A stretch of DNA of 23,629 nt from Elusimicrobiota bacterium (GCA_003450815.1 DMES01000056.1:4857-28485); one strand, 5' to 3'. Positions 6,909-15,595 are shown, numbered from the stretch's first letter. Made by a program: numbers and translations. The notes: generated by a model not told the origin, from the letters alone.

Positions 6909-9281
6909 TTAAACATAAATCTTCAATTTCCCGCCAGTGCAGCCCGGCTTGTGCCGTATTTTAATCAATACGCCCGTGTCGCGCCTGTGCACGGCGGCTT
7001 TGGCACCTTCCGCTATGACGGCGGAAACGTTTACTCCCGTAAGGTCTATCATATCTGTTTCCACGGACGCCGTATTATAATTGATTTCCAGGCCGCGGTC
7101 CATGTAGTTAATTGAGGTGATTTCGCAGGTGGCGCAGCGGATCATTCCGCCGATTTTCAACTTGTAATGAAGGGGAACTATAACGGCGGACCTGTTCCGC
7201 ATTAGCAACGGAAATCCTATTTTGTCACTGTTGAAATCCGCCGTGATCCGGCCCGGGGTCACATCGTCATGGTAGTTTGCGACAAGCAGGAATCCGGATT
7301 CCGCGTCCCTGCGCAGCATTGTAATCAGGTCGTAGCCGCCTGTTTCCACGCTTTTACGCACACCGAGCTCGCGGCAAACGGCGTCAAAAGCGGGCTTGAA
7401 ATAGTCAAATTTATCCGAAAAATGGAAACCCAGCAGGCACAGCGAGCCTTTGCCAACCCGGCGCACTATCCCGCACGGTTTATTTTTATAAACCGCTATT
7501 ACTTTATCGTCGGGCAGTAAGTTGCCGAAGATATTTATATCCTGGTTGTGCAGGTAGGTTTCATTGCCGAGAAACTCTATAGTGCGGACTTTGCCGACTT
7601 TTTCAGCCTTTAGTCCGAGGGAGTCAAGGAACGGCGAACAGGGCTTCCAACCTTCGTCCACAAGAAGGGCCTCGCCGCAAAAAAGCAGTTTTCCTCCGGT
7701 ATTCACATAGGTAAAAAGCTTCCGCTGGGAAGCCGCGTCCATAAACATGGTTGAGAAAACCGCCAGCGCAGGCGCCTTGATAGCCGGGGTCTTCTGAATG
7801 TCAATCAGGCCGGTCTGGTATCCTGAAAGATATGCCTGGCGTGCCAGGCCGTCAAAGAAAAACTCGTTACGCAGCGCGAATATCCTGTCGGCCATGGGGC
7901 CGTCAAGGTACTCGGTATTGTAGTACCCGCTGTAAAAACCTAGGTCCAGATCTGCCACCGGCGGCATCTCCGCGGCGGTAGCGCCTATTCCATTTATAAA
8001 TTCCCCGAACCCAGCCAGGCTTTTGAAATGGCTGCGCAGCCGCCCGTCGGAAGCCACCGGGGCCTGCCACTCATGGTAAAGGCCGAACTGGCCCACCCCG
8101 CCCTGGTTGGTACCGCCTGCGAACATGTAGCAGTTAAGGCCGTTAACGCCGCTCATAAAAGTGGTTTTCAGATTTAATTCCACATCGGCCGGGTAAAGCC
8201 TGGGCTTATCGCTTAAGACGCCAGTCTGTAATTCGGCGCATATTACTGGCGAACCCTTAGGCGTTATGCTCCTGACCACGGCGGATGTTATTGGGATGTC
8301 GTGAAAATTTTCGTAATCCAGGCGGCGCATCTGGTACGCACCCCCGAAGATGACCCCCGGCACTTTTTCGGCAAATTTTCCGAATTTTATCGTGGTAGTC
8401 GGGGAATATATCCCGCGGCCGCGCAGATCATAATCGTAAAACTGAGGTATATTGGCCAGCACGGGCGTACGGACTCCCATTTTTTTCACCATGAAATGGA
8501 GCTTTTCAAAATAAACGGCGTAATATTCCTTGTAGTAATCCCCCCAGTCCAGCAGGCAGTGGAGATTTGCCTCCTCCAGCTTATTGGAGGGCTGTTTAAT
8601 GGCTAAAAAGTCCTTATAGCGGGAGCTATACGCTGAATTAAGCTTACCTATGCTGCCGTATCTTTTTTTAAGGAAGTCCCGGTACATACGGTCGGAATAG
8701 GAGGCGTAGTCGCCTATCTTGCCGAGCCAGTTTATCATTCCTATCTCGTTGCAGAGCTGGAAGAAGAGGATATTGCCGGCGGGGTACTGCGACGGGGTAA
8801 GCATGGGCACCAGTTTTTCATACCAGGCCCGCACCTTGGCCAGGAATTTGGGACTGTTATAGGCGGGCGGAGCCTGGTGGTGTATGGTCTTGCCCTCGTT
8901 GGCGGCCAGGAAGACTTCCGGATATTTTTCGGAAAGCCAGTCTGGCAGCCCCTCATTCATCATCTCACCGTTTGAAACCGGGCCGATGCGCGGAATAAAG
9001 AAAAGGCCGCTTTCAGAGACCAGCCGTAAAAATTTTTCAAGATTCCTGCGAGGATGGGTTTTCCCGTTAAAATCAAACACCCCCTCTTTAACTTCATGCC
9101 AGCGCCAGGGTATATAGGAGGCGACTGTATTGAGGCCGGCTTCTTTGGCTCGTGCGAGCCGGTCGGGCCAGTATGCGGGGTCGCACCTGAAGTAGTGGAA
9201 TTCCCCCGAGTAAATAAACGTTGGTTTGCCGTCCAGGATAAAATTTCCGCCGCGCATTTCAGGAATAGTTATAGGTTTCAC
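6909..9281 (-). CDS. GH35-family beta-galactosidase-like glycoside hydrolase
   Basis: This protein has 790 aa from the chosen start. The N-terminal TIM barrel has the GH35 pattern: SGEFHYFR, YWPDRLARAKEAGLNTV, then IPRIGP and GLPDWL. The likely acid/base is Glu179 in LCNEIG and the likely nucleophile Glu350 in ICAELQTG. After the barrel, residues about 470-640 look like a glutamine-amidotransferase-like domain of the kind seen in beta-galactosidases, followed by beta-rich C-terminal domains. No signal peptide is visible, so it is probably cytosolic and acts on imported galactosides. I chose GTG 9281, preceded by GGAG at 5 nt, over a GTG at 9320 that lies inside a TGAACC repeat. It is followed by the ABC ATPase and preceded by GH94. 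The substrate cannot be fixed from sequence. Confidence 0.87.
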   Translation of the reverse strand: MKPITIPEMRGGNFILDGKPTFIYSGEFHYFRCDPAYWPDRLARAKEAGLNTVASYIPWRWHEVKEGVFDFNGKTHPRRNLEKFLRLVSESGLFFIPRIGPVSNGEMMNEGLPDWLSEKYPEVFLAANEGKTIHHQAPPAYNSPKFLAKVRAWYEKLVPMLTPSQYPAGNILFFQLCNEIGMINWLGKIGDYASYSDRMYRDFLKKRYGSIGKLNSAYSSRYKDFLAIKQPSNKLEEANLHCLLDWGDYYKEYYAVYFEKLHFMVKKMGVRTPVLANIPQFYDYDLRGRGIYSPTTTIKFGKFAEKVPGVIFGGAYQMRRLDYENFHDIPITSAVVRSITPKGSPVICAELQTGVLSDKPRLYPADVELNLKTTFMSGVNGLNCYMFAGGTNQGGVGQFGLYHEWQAPVASDGRLRSHFKSLAGFGEFINGIGATAAEMPPVADLDLGFYSGYYNTEYLDGPMADRIFALRNEFFFDGLARQAYLSGYQTGLIDIQKTPAIKAPALAVFSTMFMDAASQRKLFTYVNTGGKLLFCGEALLVDEGWKPCSPFLDSLGLKAEKVGKVRTIEFLGNETYLHNQDINIFGNLLPDDKVIAVYKNKPCGIVRRVGKGSLCLLGFHFSDKFDYFKPAFDAVCRELGVRKSVETGGYDLITMLRRDAESGFLLVANYHDDVTPGRITADFNSDKIGFPLLMRNRSAVIVPLHYKLKIGGMIRCATCEITSINYMDRGLEINYNTASVETDMIDLTGVNVSAVIAEGAKAAVHRRDTGVLIKIRHKPGCTGGKLKIYV

Positions 9282-9304
9282 AGGGTCTCCGTTTTTAAGA
9301 TTGT

Positions 9305-9393
9305 CAGGTTCACAGTTCACGGTTCAAGGTTATTTTTTTACGATCTTCTTGTGTTCACTGGTTTTCAATCGCTGAACCACTGAACCGTGAACC
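9305..9393. repeat. Inverted arrays of GGTTCA/TGAACC units between the GH94 and GH35 genes
   Basis: The left arm (9305-9332) carries GGTTCAC/AGTTCAC/GGTTCAA units and the right arm (9373-9393) the reverse complements TGAACCA/TGAACCG/TGAACC. The right arm runs up to the GH94 stop codon (9395-9397). The arms could pair in RNA. This is the same family as at 6781-6903, so the GH35 gene is bracketed by two such elements. Confidence 0.7.
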
Positions 9394-9394
9394 T

Positions 9395-11707
9395 TTAGAC
9401 CTGAGTAGTAACCTTGATCGTATACTTTTCACTCACCACCCCAACCGGCTTCTCCACGGTTATGCGGGTTTTTCGTCCGCGCACCAGCCGCTCCATTGTA
9501 AACCCGCTCCAGTGCGCTGGCAGTTTGGGGTCTACCACCAGCCTGCCGTTTTCTACGCGCACACCCAGCAGCCGTTCCGTTATACATTTAAACAGCCAGG
9601 CGGAAGAACCGCTGTACCAGGTCCACGCGCCTTTACCTTCGTTAATGGATTCAGGGCCTTCTATATTGCCGGGGGTAACATAAGGTTCGCCTTTGTATTT
9701 ATCGGGATCTTTCATAGACAGCAAGGGCGGACACAGCCGGGCCACGGTATCGTAAACCTTTTCGGTATTGCCGGCCAGCGCTTGCGCCCATATTGCCCAG
9801 GTAGCCGCATGTGTATAAACGCCGCCGTTTTCCCGGATCCCGGGCGCGTAGCGGGTAAGATAACCGATATTTTTATCCACCACCGAATATGCCGGTGTAA
9901 ACAGCAGCACGCCGTAATCGCGGTAAAGCCGGTCCTCGGTGACGGCCAGCAGTTTTTTAGCCTGTGCCCCCTCCACCACCCCGCTTATCACCGCCCAAGT
10001 CTGGGGGTTTAGATGTATCTTTCCCTGCTTGCATGAATTGATTCCCAGCACCTCGCCGCTGTCTTTCGTGGCGAGCATGAACCATTTTCCATCGAAAGCG
10101 TGTTTCAATAGGGCTTCCTTCAGCTTTCGGGACTCGATAGTGTAGCGCAAAGCCCGTTTGGTGTCTTTATCCGTCTTGGCGCAGATTTCCGCGAAAGAAT
10201 TAAGCACGGTCACAAAGAATTGCGCCAGCCACATGGACTCGCCTTTCCACTTTACCCCGACACCATTCAGACCGTCGTTCCAGTCGCCCTCGCCCATAAG
10301 CGTAAGCCCGCGCGGGCTCAGGCGTTTTAAAACCCGCTCTATGGAAGCCAGGCAGTGCTCATAAATAGTTCCGCTGCCGCCATCGTAGTAAGGGGCTTTT
10401 TCTTTAAGGATTCTATAATCCGCTGTTTCGTGCAGGTAGTTCGCGACTACGAACGGGAGCCACAACAGATCGTCGGAGATATCGGTGAAACGCCCCTCCT
10501 CCGAGATCGGGTGCCACCAGTGGTGCACAGTGCCGTCTTTTTTCTGGTGGGCTGAATGCATTTTTATCTGGGCTTTGGTTTTGGCTGGTTCAAGCGGCAG
10601 GTAGATCTGGCTGTCCTGTAACTGGTCCCTGAAGCCGAACGCGCCGCCGCATTGATAATAGGCGGTTCTACCGAGCATCCGGCAGGAGATAGTCTGGTAT
10701 TTCAGCCAGTAATTTACCAAAGCGTCTATGGCGGGCTCAGGCGTTTTGACCTTAAACCTGTTGCATAGCTCAAGCCAGTGTTCTTTGGTCTCTTCCAGCA
10801 GCGCCCGTGGCTTCTTAAGCGCTTTCATATACGCCTGGTAGTCTTTGTTGAAAGTGTCTTTTTTTAACGCTCCCAGCATGAAATTAATTTCTTTGGAGGC
10901 TCCAGCTGGAAGCTCTAAATCAAATTTCATTGAAACCACCGGTTCAAAACCCATGCCGGTGCGCCCGGACAAGGAGCCACCATGCTTCAAGATACGCGCG
11001 TCATGCCAGGAGTTATATGCACCGAATATTTCTTCTTTGTCGCAGGTGAACGAGGAGGGCTTGGCGTTGGACGCAAAAAGGCAGGTGAACGGCCAGCCCT
11101 TGTTCCAGCCGGCGTCGCCCGGAAGCGGCGCGGTCCAAAGATTTGAGTCGGCCAGCACGGCGTTGGTTTTTTTATCAAAGCGCGTTTTTACAAAAAGATT
11201 GTGGAATTCTCTGTGCCAGTCTGGGAAAACTCCCAGCAGCAGTTCAAGATAGCTGACAAGTGAAATATTGCGGTTTTTGCCAGAAATATTTTTCAACTTG
11301 AGCGTCCAAACCTCGCAATCCATTCCCTGCGGCACGAAGATAGTCCATTCAGCCTCTATTCCAAAGGCTTGTGTGTTGAAAACCGTATAACCCATGCTGT
11401 GAACGCAGCTGTATTTCTGAAAAGCCGGTTTGAGCGGCTGCGGAGTTATAGACCAGGAACGCCCAGTGTCGTTGTCGCGCAGCAACAGGAATTTGCCGCA
11501 ATGGTCGCCCACCGTGTCCTGCTGCCAGCGGGTTATCCGGTTAAGCATGGAATGTTCAAGCCAAGAGTATCCCCCGCCGGCCTGAGAAATTGTTACTCCC
11601 CACCGGCCGTTAGAGATAACATTTATCCAGGGTCTAGGCGTGCGCCAGTTGGTAATAGTGTAGGAAGCACCCCCATCCGAAAAATACCCATATTTATTTT
11701 TAAGCAT
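9395..11707 (-). CDS. GH94-family disaccharide phosphorylase (cellobiose/chitobiose phosphorylase-like)
   Basis: This 770-aa protein is close to the usual length for GH94 enzymes. These cleave beta-linked disaccharides with inorganic phosphate to give a sugar 1-phosphate and a monosaccharide. The N-terminal beta-sandwich begins with YGYFSDGGASYTI. The (alpha/alpha)6 barrel contains CGGAFGFRDQLQD (353-365), HHWWHP (395-400) and the catalytic motif GDWNDG (474-479), with Asp478 as the likely proton donor. Later motifs GIRENGG and GAWTWYSGS also fit the family. There is no signal peptide, so it is cytosolic. The start has an AGGAAAT-type ribosome site about 10 nt upstream. With the downstream GH35 and ABC ATPase it forms a sugar-processing group. 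Specificity (cellobiose, chitobiose, laminaribiose or other) is not readable by eye. Confidence 0.9.
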   Translation of the reverse strand: MLKNKYGYFSDGGASYTITNWRTPRPWINVISNGRWGVTISQAGGGYSWLEHSMLNRITRWQQDTVGDHCGKFLLLRDNDTGRSWSITPQPLKPAFQKYSCVHSMGYTVFNTQAFGIEAEWTIFVPQGMDCEVWTLKLKNISGKNRNISLVSYLELLLGVFPDWHREFHNLFVKTRFDKKTNAVLADSNLWTAPLPGDAGWNKGWPFTCLFASNAKPSSFTCDKEEIFGAYNSWHDARILKHGGSLSGRTGMGFEPVVSMKFDLELPAGASKEINFMLGALKKDTFNKDYQAYMKALKKPRALLEETKEHWLELCNRFKVKTPEPAIDALVNYWLKYQTISCRMLGRTAYYQCGGAFGFRDQLQDSQIYLPLEPAKTKAQIKMHSAHQKKDGTVHHWWHPISEEGRFTDISDDLLWLPFVVANYLHETADYRILKEKAPYYDGGSGTIYEHCLASIERVLKRLSPRGLTLMGEGDWNDGLNGVGVKWKGESMWLAQFFVTVLNSFAEICAKTDKDTKRALRYTIESRKLKEALLKHAFDGKWFMLATKDSGEVLGINSCKQGKIHLNPQTWAVISGVVEGAQAKKLLAVTEDRLYRDYGVLLFTPAYSVVDKNIGYLTRYAPGIRENGGVYTHAATWAIWAQALAGNTEKVYDTVARLCPPLLSMKDPDKYKGEPYVTPGNIEGPESINEGKGAWTWYSGSSAWLFKCITERLLGVRVENGRLVVDPKLPAHWSGFTMERLVRGRKTRITVEKPVGVVSEKYTIKVTTQV

Positions 11708-11791
11708 TTTTATTTATTTCCTATTCCGTATTGTTGTGTTTTGCACGGTAAAAAAAGGCTGTTTTTTTCTTCAATTTTAATCCCAATACAT
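11708..11791 (-). other. Junction between the defence genes and the sugar genes
   Basis: This AT-rich 84-bp gap separates hsdR from the GH94 gene. It contains an A7/T7-flanked segment around 11752-11770 that reads the same way on both strands, but no GC stem, so it is not a convincing terminator. No mobile element or direct repeat was recognised at this edge. Confidence 0.3.
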
Positions 11792-14700
11792 TTAAATCTT
11801 CGAATCAGTATTCACCCAGTAATCGGCCATTACTTCGGCTTGTTTCATCACAGTGTCTACGGCCTTTTGCTGTTTATCGGGCGGGTAGCCGTATTTATTC
11901 AGGGTGCGGCGGACTATTACCATGAGCTTGGCGCGGGCGCTTTCTTTCATGGTCCAGTCTATGGTGGCGTTCTTGCGGACTTTGTTCGCGATTTCACGGG
12001 CTATAACCTTTAGCGTTTCGTCCCCCAATGCAACCACAGCGCTATCATTTACTTCAAGCGCGGAGTAAAAAGCAAATTCATCTTTGGTCAACTTTAATTT
12101 TTCAGCCAAGCCGTCAACGGAGCGAATCTCTCTGGCTATTGAGATCAACTCTTCTATGATTTCGGCGGTGGACAAAAGATTGTTCTGGTATTTCTTGATA
12201 GAGGCTTCAAGCATTTCCAGAAGGTTCTTACCTTTTGTGATGTTAAATTTTAATCGCGCGCGGATTTCATCATTCAGGATTTTCTTTAGAAGCTCAACCC
12301 CGAGGTTTTTGTGCGCCATCTCTTTCACATCTTGCAGGAATTCCTCTGAAAGCAGTGAGATGTCGGGCTTTTTTATCCCGGCGGCGTCAAAGATGTCCAC
12401 GACCTCGGTTGAGGCTACGGATTGGTTCACAATCTGGCGTATGGCGGTCTCGTAATTCTTTCTCCCATCAGTCTCGCCGTCGCCTTCAAATTTAACAAGC
12501 CGTGCACGCACTGACTGAAAAAAGGCTATCTCGTCGCTCAAATCAAGCGCGTCTTCATGCGGGACGGCCAGGGCGAAAAGCTTTGAAAGGGCGGTGGACT
12601 CTTTAATAAAACGGTCTTTGCCGTGCTCTTTGGCAAGAACAAATTCTTCGGTCTGAAGGATAAGAGAAAGCCGCTCGGACGTGCCCACGGCAAAAAAGCG
12701 CATATAATCAAAGCCGTGGAACATCTGGCGCACGACCTCTATTTTTTCAAGCAGCATTTCTAAAGCTTTCTGCATGGTTTCGGCGTGGTCGCCTTTCCCG
12801 CCAGAGCCGGCATAAAACGCGAGGGCCTCTTTAAGGGCGGTGCCGATGCCGATGTAATCCACCACAAGGCCGCCGGGCTTATCCAGGAAAACGCGGTTCA
12901 CGCGGGCTATAGCCTGCATGAGGGTATGCCGCTTCATTAATTTATCGATGTAGAGGGTGTGCAGGCAGGGCACATCGAAGCCGGTCAGCCACATATCGCG
13001 CACAATAACCAGTTTCAGCGGATCTTTAGGGTCCTTCATGCGCTCGGCCAGCATTCCACGGCTTTCCTTGTTGGTTCTGTGATGGGCCGGGATAACAAGG
13101 CTGTCGGGATCTTCCGGGTCAAACTCCATTTTATCGGAGGAGGATGAAGTCATTACTACTTTCAGCGCCCCTGCTTTTAAATCTTCGCTGTGCCACTGCG
13201 GCCTTAGCGCGACAATCTCACCGTAAAGCGCCACGGCTATACGGCGACTCATTGCCACTATCATGGCCTTGCCTTCAAAAACTTCTGAACGCTTTTCATA
13301 ATGCGCCACAATATCCCTGGCAAGATTCTTTAGCCGCTCGGGGTGGCCGACAATCGCTTCAAGTTTTGTCCATTTAACTTTAGCCTTCTGTGTTTCGGTG
13401 GCGCCATCGTCCGTCATTTCTTTTTCAAAATCCTCTATCAGCTTGCGGCCGTTTTCCGTAAGGTTAACCTTAGCCAGGCGGCTCTCGTAGTAAATCTTAA
13501 CCGTTGCGCCGTCATCCACGGACTGGGCAATGTCATATTTATCAATGTAATTGCCAAACACAGCCGGGGTGTTGATGTCCGTGCTTTCCACCGGAGTGCC
13601 GGTAAAGCCTATAAAGGTGGCGTTGGGGATGGCGTCCCGCAGGTACTTGGCAAAACCGTATGCCTTGCGTGTGCCGGTAACATTGCCATCTTTATCCTTG
13701 GTATCAATAAATTTAGTCTCAAAGCCGTACTGTGTGCGGTGGGCCTCATCAGCTATTACTATGATATTTCTTCTTGTTGACAGACATGGCATCGAAGAAA
13801 TATCACCCTCACCCCGGCCCTCTCCCAGTGGGAGAGGGTGGCTCGCAGAGCCGGGTGAGGGTGCAGAAGGTGCAAACTTCTGCATGGTGGTAAACACTAT
13901 GCCGCCGGAGGCCACTTTTAGCAGGGCTTTCAAATTTTCGCGGGAATCCGCCTGTACCGGCTTTTGGCCTAACAGGCTTGAGGAGGCGGCAAAGGTATCA
14001 AAAAGCTGCTGGTCGAGGTCGTTACGGTCGGTAATTACAACAATGGTAGGGTTATTCAGGTTGCGTATCAACTTACCAGCGTAGAAAACCATGGAAAGAC
14101 TTTTACCCGAGCCCTGTGTGTGCCATATTACGCCAGCCTTGCGGTTGGCGTAACCCTCACCCCGGCCCTCTCCCAGTGGGAGAGGGTGGCTCGCAGAGCC
14201 GGGTGAGGGTGCAGAAGATATAACCTTCTGCATGAGGGGAGAGGGATGGGCGGAAAAAGAGGCGATTGACTGCAATACTGTGGGAATATTCTCAAGAATA
14301 TCGGTGTTTGTAAAACGCAAAACCCTGTTTCCCAAGCTTTTTAACCAGGCATCTCTTGTGGAATCTTTTTTAGATTGAGAAGGGATATTGTGAACGCTGC
14401 CATCCAGTTCAACAACTAGTTTTAATTCATTGCAATAGAAATCCGCAATATAGTCCCCAATCTGGTGCTGGCGGCGGAATTTTAATCCCTGTAATTTCTT
14501 ATCCCGCAGAAGCTCCCACATGACCTCTTCTACCGGAGTCTGCTTTTTCCGCAACTCCCTGGCTTCTGTAACCAATCCGGAGAAATCCAACCCGCCGCGA
14601 TAGTTCTTTCCCTCTCCCTCTGGGAGAGGGGCCAGGGGTGAGGGTCGCGGCTCAAGTATGCCCATAGCACGGCGCGTAGAAACCAAAGCCGCGTTGACAG

Positions 14701-15595
14701 CGTAGTATTGGTGATAGGCGGCGATCTTTTTTACGGTTTCAATCTGCGTAAGGCCGGTTTTGGCATCTATTTTTTTATATTTCTCAAAAACGATAAAGTT
14801 GCGTATCAGGTCCAGCAGGGTTGCCTTGTTGAACATTCCGTTAATAAGCACTTCAAGCTGGCTTACATGGCCGGGGGATTCTTTTTTACCGTCAACTGTC
14901 TTCCAGGCCTGGAACCGGCTGAAAGGTGCGGATAAGGTTCCGGCTTTTGCCTCCAAGCCGTCGGAAATAACGCAAAAAGCATTGTAAAAGAATAGCGACG
15001 GAATAACTATTTTATAGGTTTGTATCTGGTCGTAGGCTTTCCTTATAGTAGCGTTGGCGTCGGCCGGGTTTTTAAGCTCTATAACCACCAGCGGCAGGCC
15101 GTTTACGTACAGGATTATATCCGTCCTCTTGTTTTGGTTGCGCTCAATAATAGTGAACTGATTGATGGAAAAGAAAACGTTGTTTTCCGGGTTCTGAAAA
15201 TCCACCAGCCAAACCCGCTCGCCGCGATCCTGCCCATCTTTACGCACGGTAACGGGCACGCCCTCAGCCAGCAGCTTATGAAAATTCTCATTAGCGTCAA
15301 TAAGCTGCGGTGAATAAACAGACAGCACCGCCTTTAATGCTTCCTGCCTGGCGGCTGCCGGGATTTCAGGGTTCAGGCGCTCTATGGCCTCTTCAAGTGT
15401 GCTTTTTAAAACGACATCCCCATAACTTTCGCGTTTTTCTGGTTCCCCAAACGGCACAGACGGCTCGGCAGTAAAAAGTCCGTCCGTGACCTCCACATCC
15501 GGCGCAATAGACGGCCCCGGAATATAGGAAAACCCAAGCCGCTTTAGCTCATCAAGCGAGAATGTTTCAATTTCGGATTCAGTGAAGGCTGGCAT
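11792..15595 (-). CDS. hsdR: Type I restriction enzyme R subunit with in-frame DUF559 nuclease insertion
   Basis: This 1,267-aa protein is the DNA-cleaving and translocating subunit of a type I restriction-modification system; the family is usually about 1,000-1,100 aa. The N-terminal nuclease has Asp159 and Glu173-Leu-Lys175 (PD-(D/E)XK type). The helicase has TQGSGKS (493-499), DEAH (616-619) and FTGTP, followed by motor and C-terminal helical regions. The extra length has two causes. Residues about 316-481 are a repeat-flanked DUF559 nuclease-like domain placed between the nuclease and Walker A; residues about 575-598 are a second repeat-encoded loop before DEAH. The whole frame is open. 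The ATG overlaps the DUF4276 stop (TAATG), implying translational coupling. HsdM and HsdS, needed for specificity, are not in the window. Its 5' end is duplicated at 21593 and 22966. Confidence 0.93.
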   Translation of the reverse strand: MPAFTESEIETFSLDELKRLGFSYIPGPSIAPDVEVTDGLFTAEPSVPFGEPEKRESYGDVVLKSTLEEAIERLNPEIPAAARQEALKAVLSVYSPQLIDANENFHKLLAEGVPVTVRKDGQDRGERVWLVDFQNPENNVFFSINQFTIIERNQNKRTDIILYVNGLPLVVIELKNPADANATIRKAYDQIQTYKIVIPSLFFYNAFCVISDGLEAKAGTLSAPFSRFQAWKTVDGKKESPGHVSQLEVLINGMFNKATLLDLIRNFIVFEKYKKIDAKTGLTQIETVKKIAAYHQYYAVNAALVSTRRAMGILEPRPSPLAPLPEGEGKNYRGGLDFSGLVTEARELRKKQTPVEEVMWELLRDKKLQGLKFRRQHQIGDYIADFYCNELKLVVELDGSVHNIPSQSKKDSTRDAWLKSLGNRVLRFTNTDILENIPTVLQSIASFSAHPSPLMQKVISSAPSPGSASHPLPLGEGRGEGYANRKAGVIWHTQGSGKSLSMVFYAGKLIRNLNNPTIVVITDRNDLDQQLFDTFAASSSLLGQKPVQADSRENLKALLKVASGGIVFTTMQKFAPSAPSPGSASHPLPLGEGRGEGDISSMPCLSTRRNIIVIADEAHRTQYGFETKFIDTKDKDGNVTGTRKAYGFAKYLRDAIPNATFIGFTGTPVESTDINTPAVFGNYIDKYDIAQSVDDGATVKIYYESRLAKVNLTENGRKLIEDFEKEMTDDGATETQKAKVKWTKLEAIVGHPERLKNLARDIVAHYEKRSEVFEGKAMIVAMSRRIAVALYGEIVALRPQWHSEDLKAGALKVVMTSSSSDKMEFDPEDPDSLVIPAHHRTNKESRGMLAERMKDPKDPLKLVIVRDMWLTGFDVPCLHTLYIDKLMKRHTLMQAIARVNRVFLDKPGGLVVDYIGIGTALKEALAFYAGSGGKGDHAETMQKALEMLLEKIEVVRQMFHGFDYMRFFAVGTSERLSLILQTEEFVLAKEHGKDRFIKESTALSKLFALAVPHEDALDLSDEIAFFQSVRARLVKFEGDGETDGRKNYETAIRQIVNQSVASTEVVDIFDAAGIKKPDISLLSEEFLQDVKEMAHKNLGVELLKKILNDEIRARLKFNITKGKNLLEMLEASIKKYQNNLLSTAEIIEELISIAREIRSVDGLAEKLKLTKDEFAFYSALEVNDSAVVALGDETLKVIAREIANKVRKNATIDWTMKESARAKLMVIVRRTLNKYGYPPDKQQKAVDTVMKQAEVMADYWVNTDSKI
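13806..13898. repeat. Palindromic 64-bp repeat element R3 inside hsdR
   Basis: Positions 13806-13869 match 14154-14217 at all 64 bases. Inside is the stem CCCTCTCCCA/TGGGAGAGGG, a second stem GGCTC/GAGCC, and an outer stem of CCCTCACCC and GGGTGAGGG, giving a three-way-junction layout. A further 7-bp stem GCAGAAG/CTTCTGC follows. It is translated in frame as Pro/Ser/Gly/Glu-rich sequence (HPLPLGEGRGEG) in a loop just before the DEAH box of HsdR. Confidence 0.85.
14154..14232. repeat. Palindromic 64-bp repeat element R2 at the helicase-side edge of the DUF559 insertion
   Basis: The first 64 bp are identical to R3 and are again followed by a GCAGAAG/CTTCTGC stem with a different loop. The translated peptide ends four residues before KAGVIWHTQGSGKS, the helicase Walker A segment of HsdR. 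It marks one boundary of the inserted domain. Confidence 0.85.
14246..14605 (-). mobile_element. DUF559 (Vsr/PD-(D/E)XK-like) nuclease domain inserted in frame in hsdR
   Basis: HsdR residues about 331-450 match the DUF559 family: RKKQTPVEEVMWELLRDKK, then KFRRQHQIGDYIADFYC, then LKLVVELDG, and finally RVLRFTNTDILEN. The likely catalytic residues are present: Asp385 in ADFYC and Glu396/Asp398 in VELDG. DUF559 is normally a free-standing small protein. Here it has neither its own start nor stop and is fused in frame within HsdR, bracketed by palindromic repeats R1 and R2. Seen: the domain and the flanks. Inferred: that the repeat-domain-repeat block moved as a unit. Coordinates follow the domain edges by eye. 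Confidence 0.75.
14610..14647. repeat. Palindromic repeat element R1 at the N-terminal edge of the DUF559 insertion
   Basis: A CCCTCTCCC/GGGAGAGGG stem with a TCT loop (14610-14630) is followed by GGGGTGAGGG. It is related to R2 and R3 but not identical. On the coding strand it reads PSPLAPLPEGEG and is inserted after the normal HsdR segment TRRAMG. Confidence 0.75.
15194..15595 (-). repeat. hsdR 5'-end direct repeat, copy 1 (functional gene)
   Basis: This is the first 134 codons of intact hsdR, the reference copy for two degenerate copies further upstream on the same strand (21183-21593 and 22901-22966). The start region encodes MPAFTESEIETFSLDELK. Confidence 0.9.

Noticed and set aside
9282..9320. 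GTG start for the GH35 gene at 9320
   Set aside because: The first codons lie inside a TGAACC repeat, and a better-placed GTG with GGAG upstream exists at 9281.
11369..12013. Plus-strand frame of 214 codons across the GH94-hsdR junction
   Set aside because: It spans two well-supported minus-strand genes and their gap, and shows no domain.
13806..14647. CRISPR-like interpretation of the repeated palindromes
   Set aside because: There are only three unevenly spaced units, one of them divergent, translated within a gene, with no spacer pattern and no cas genes.
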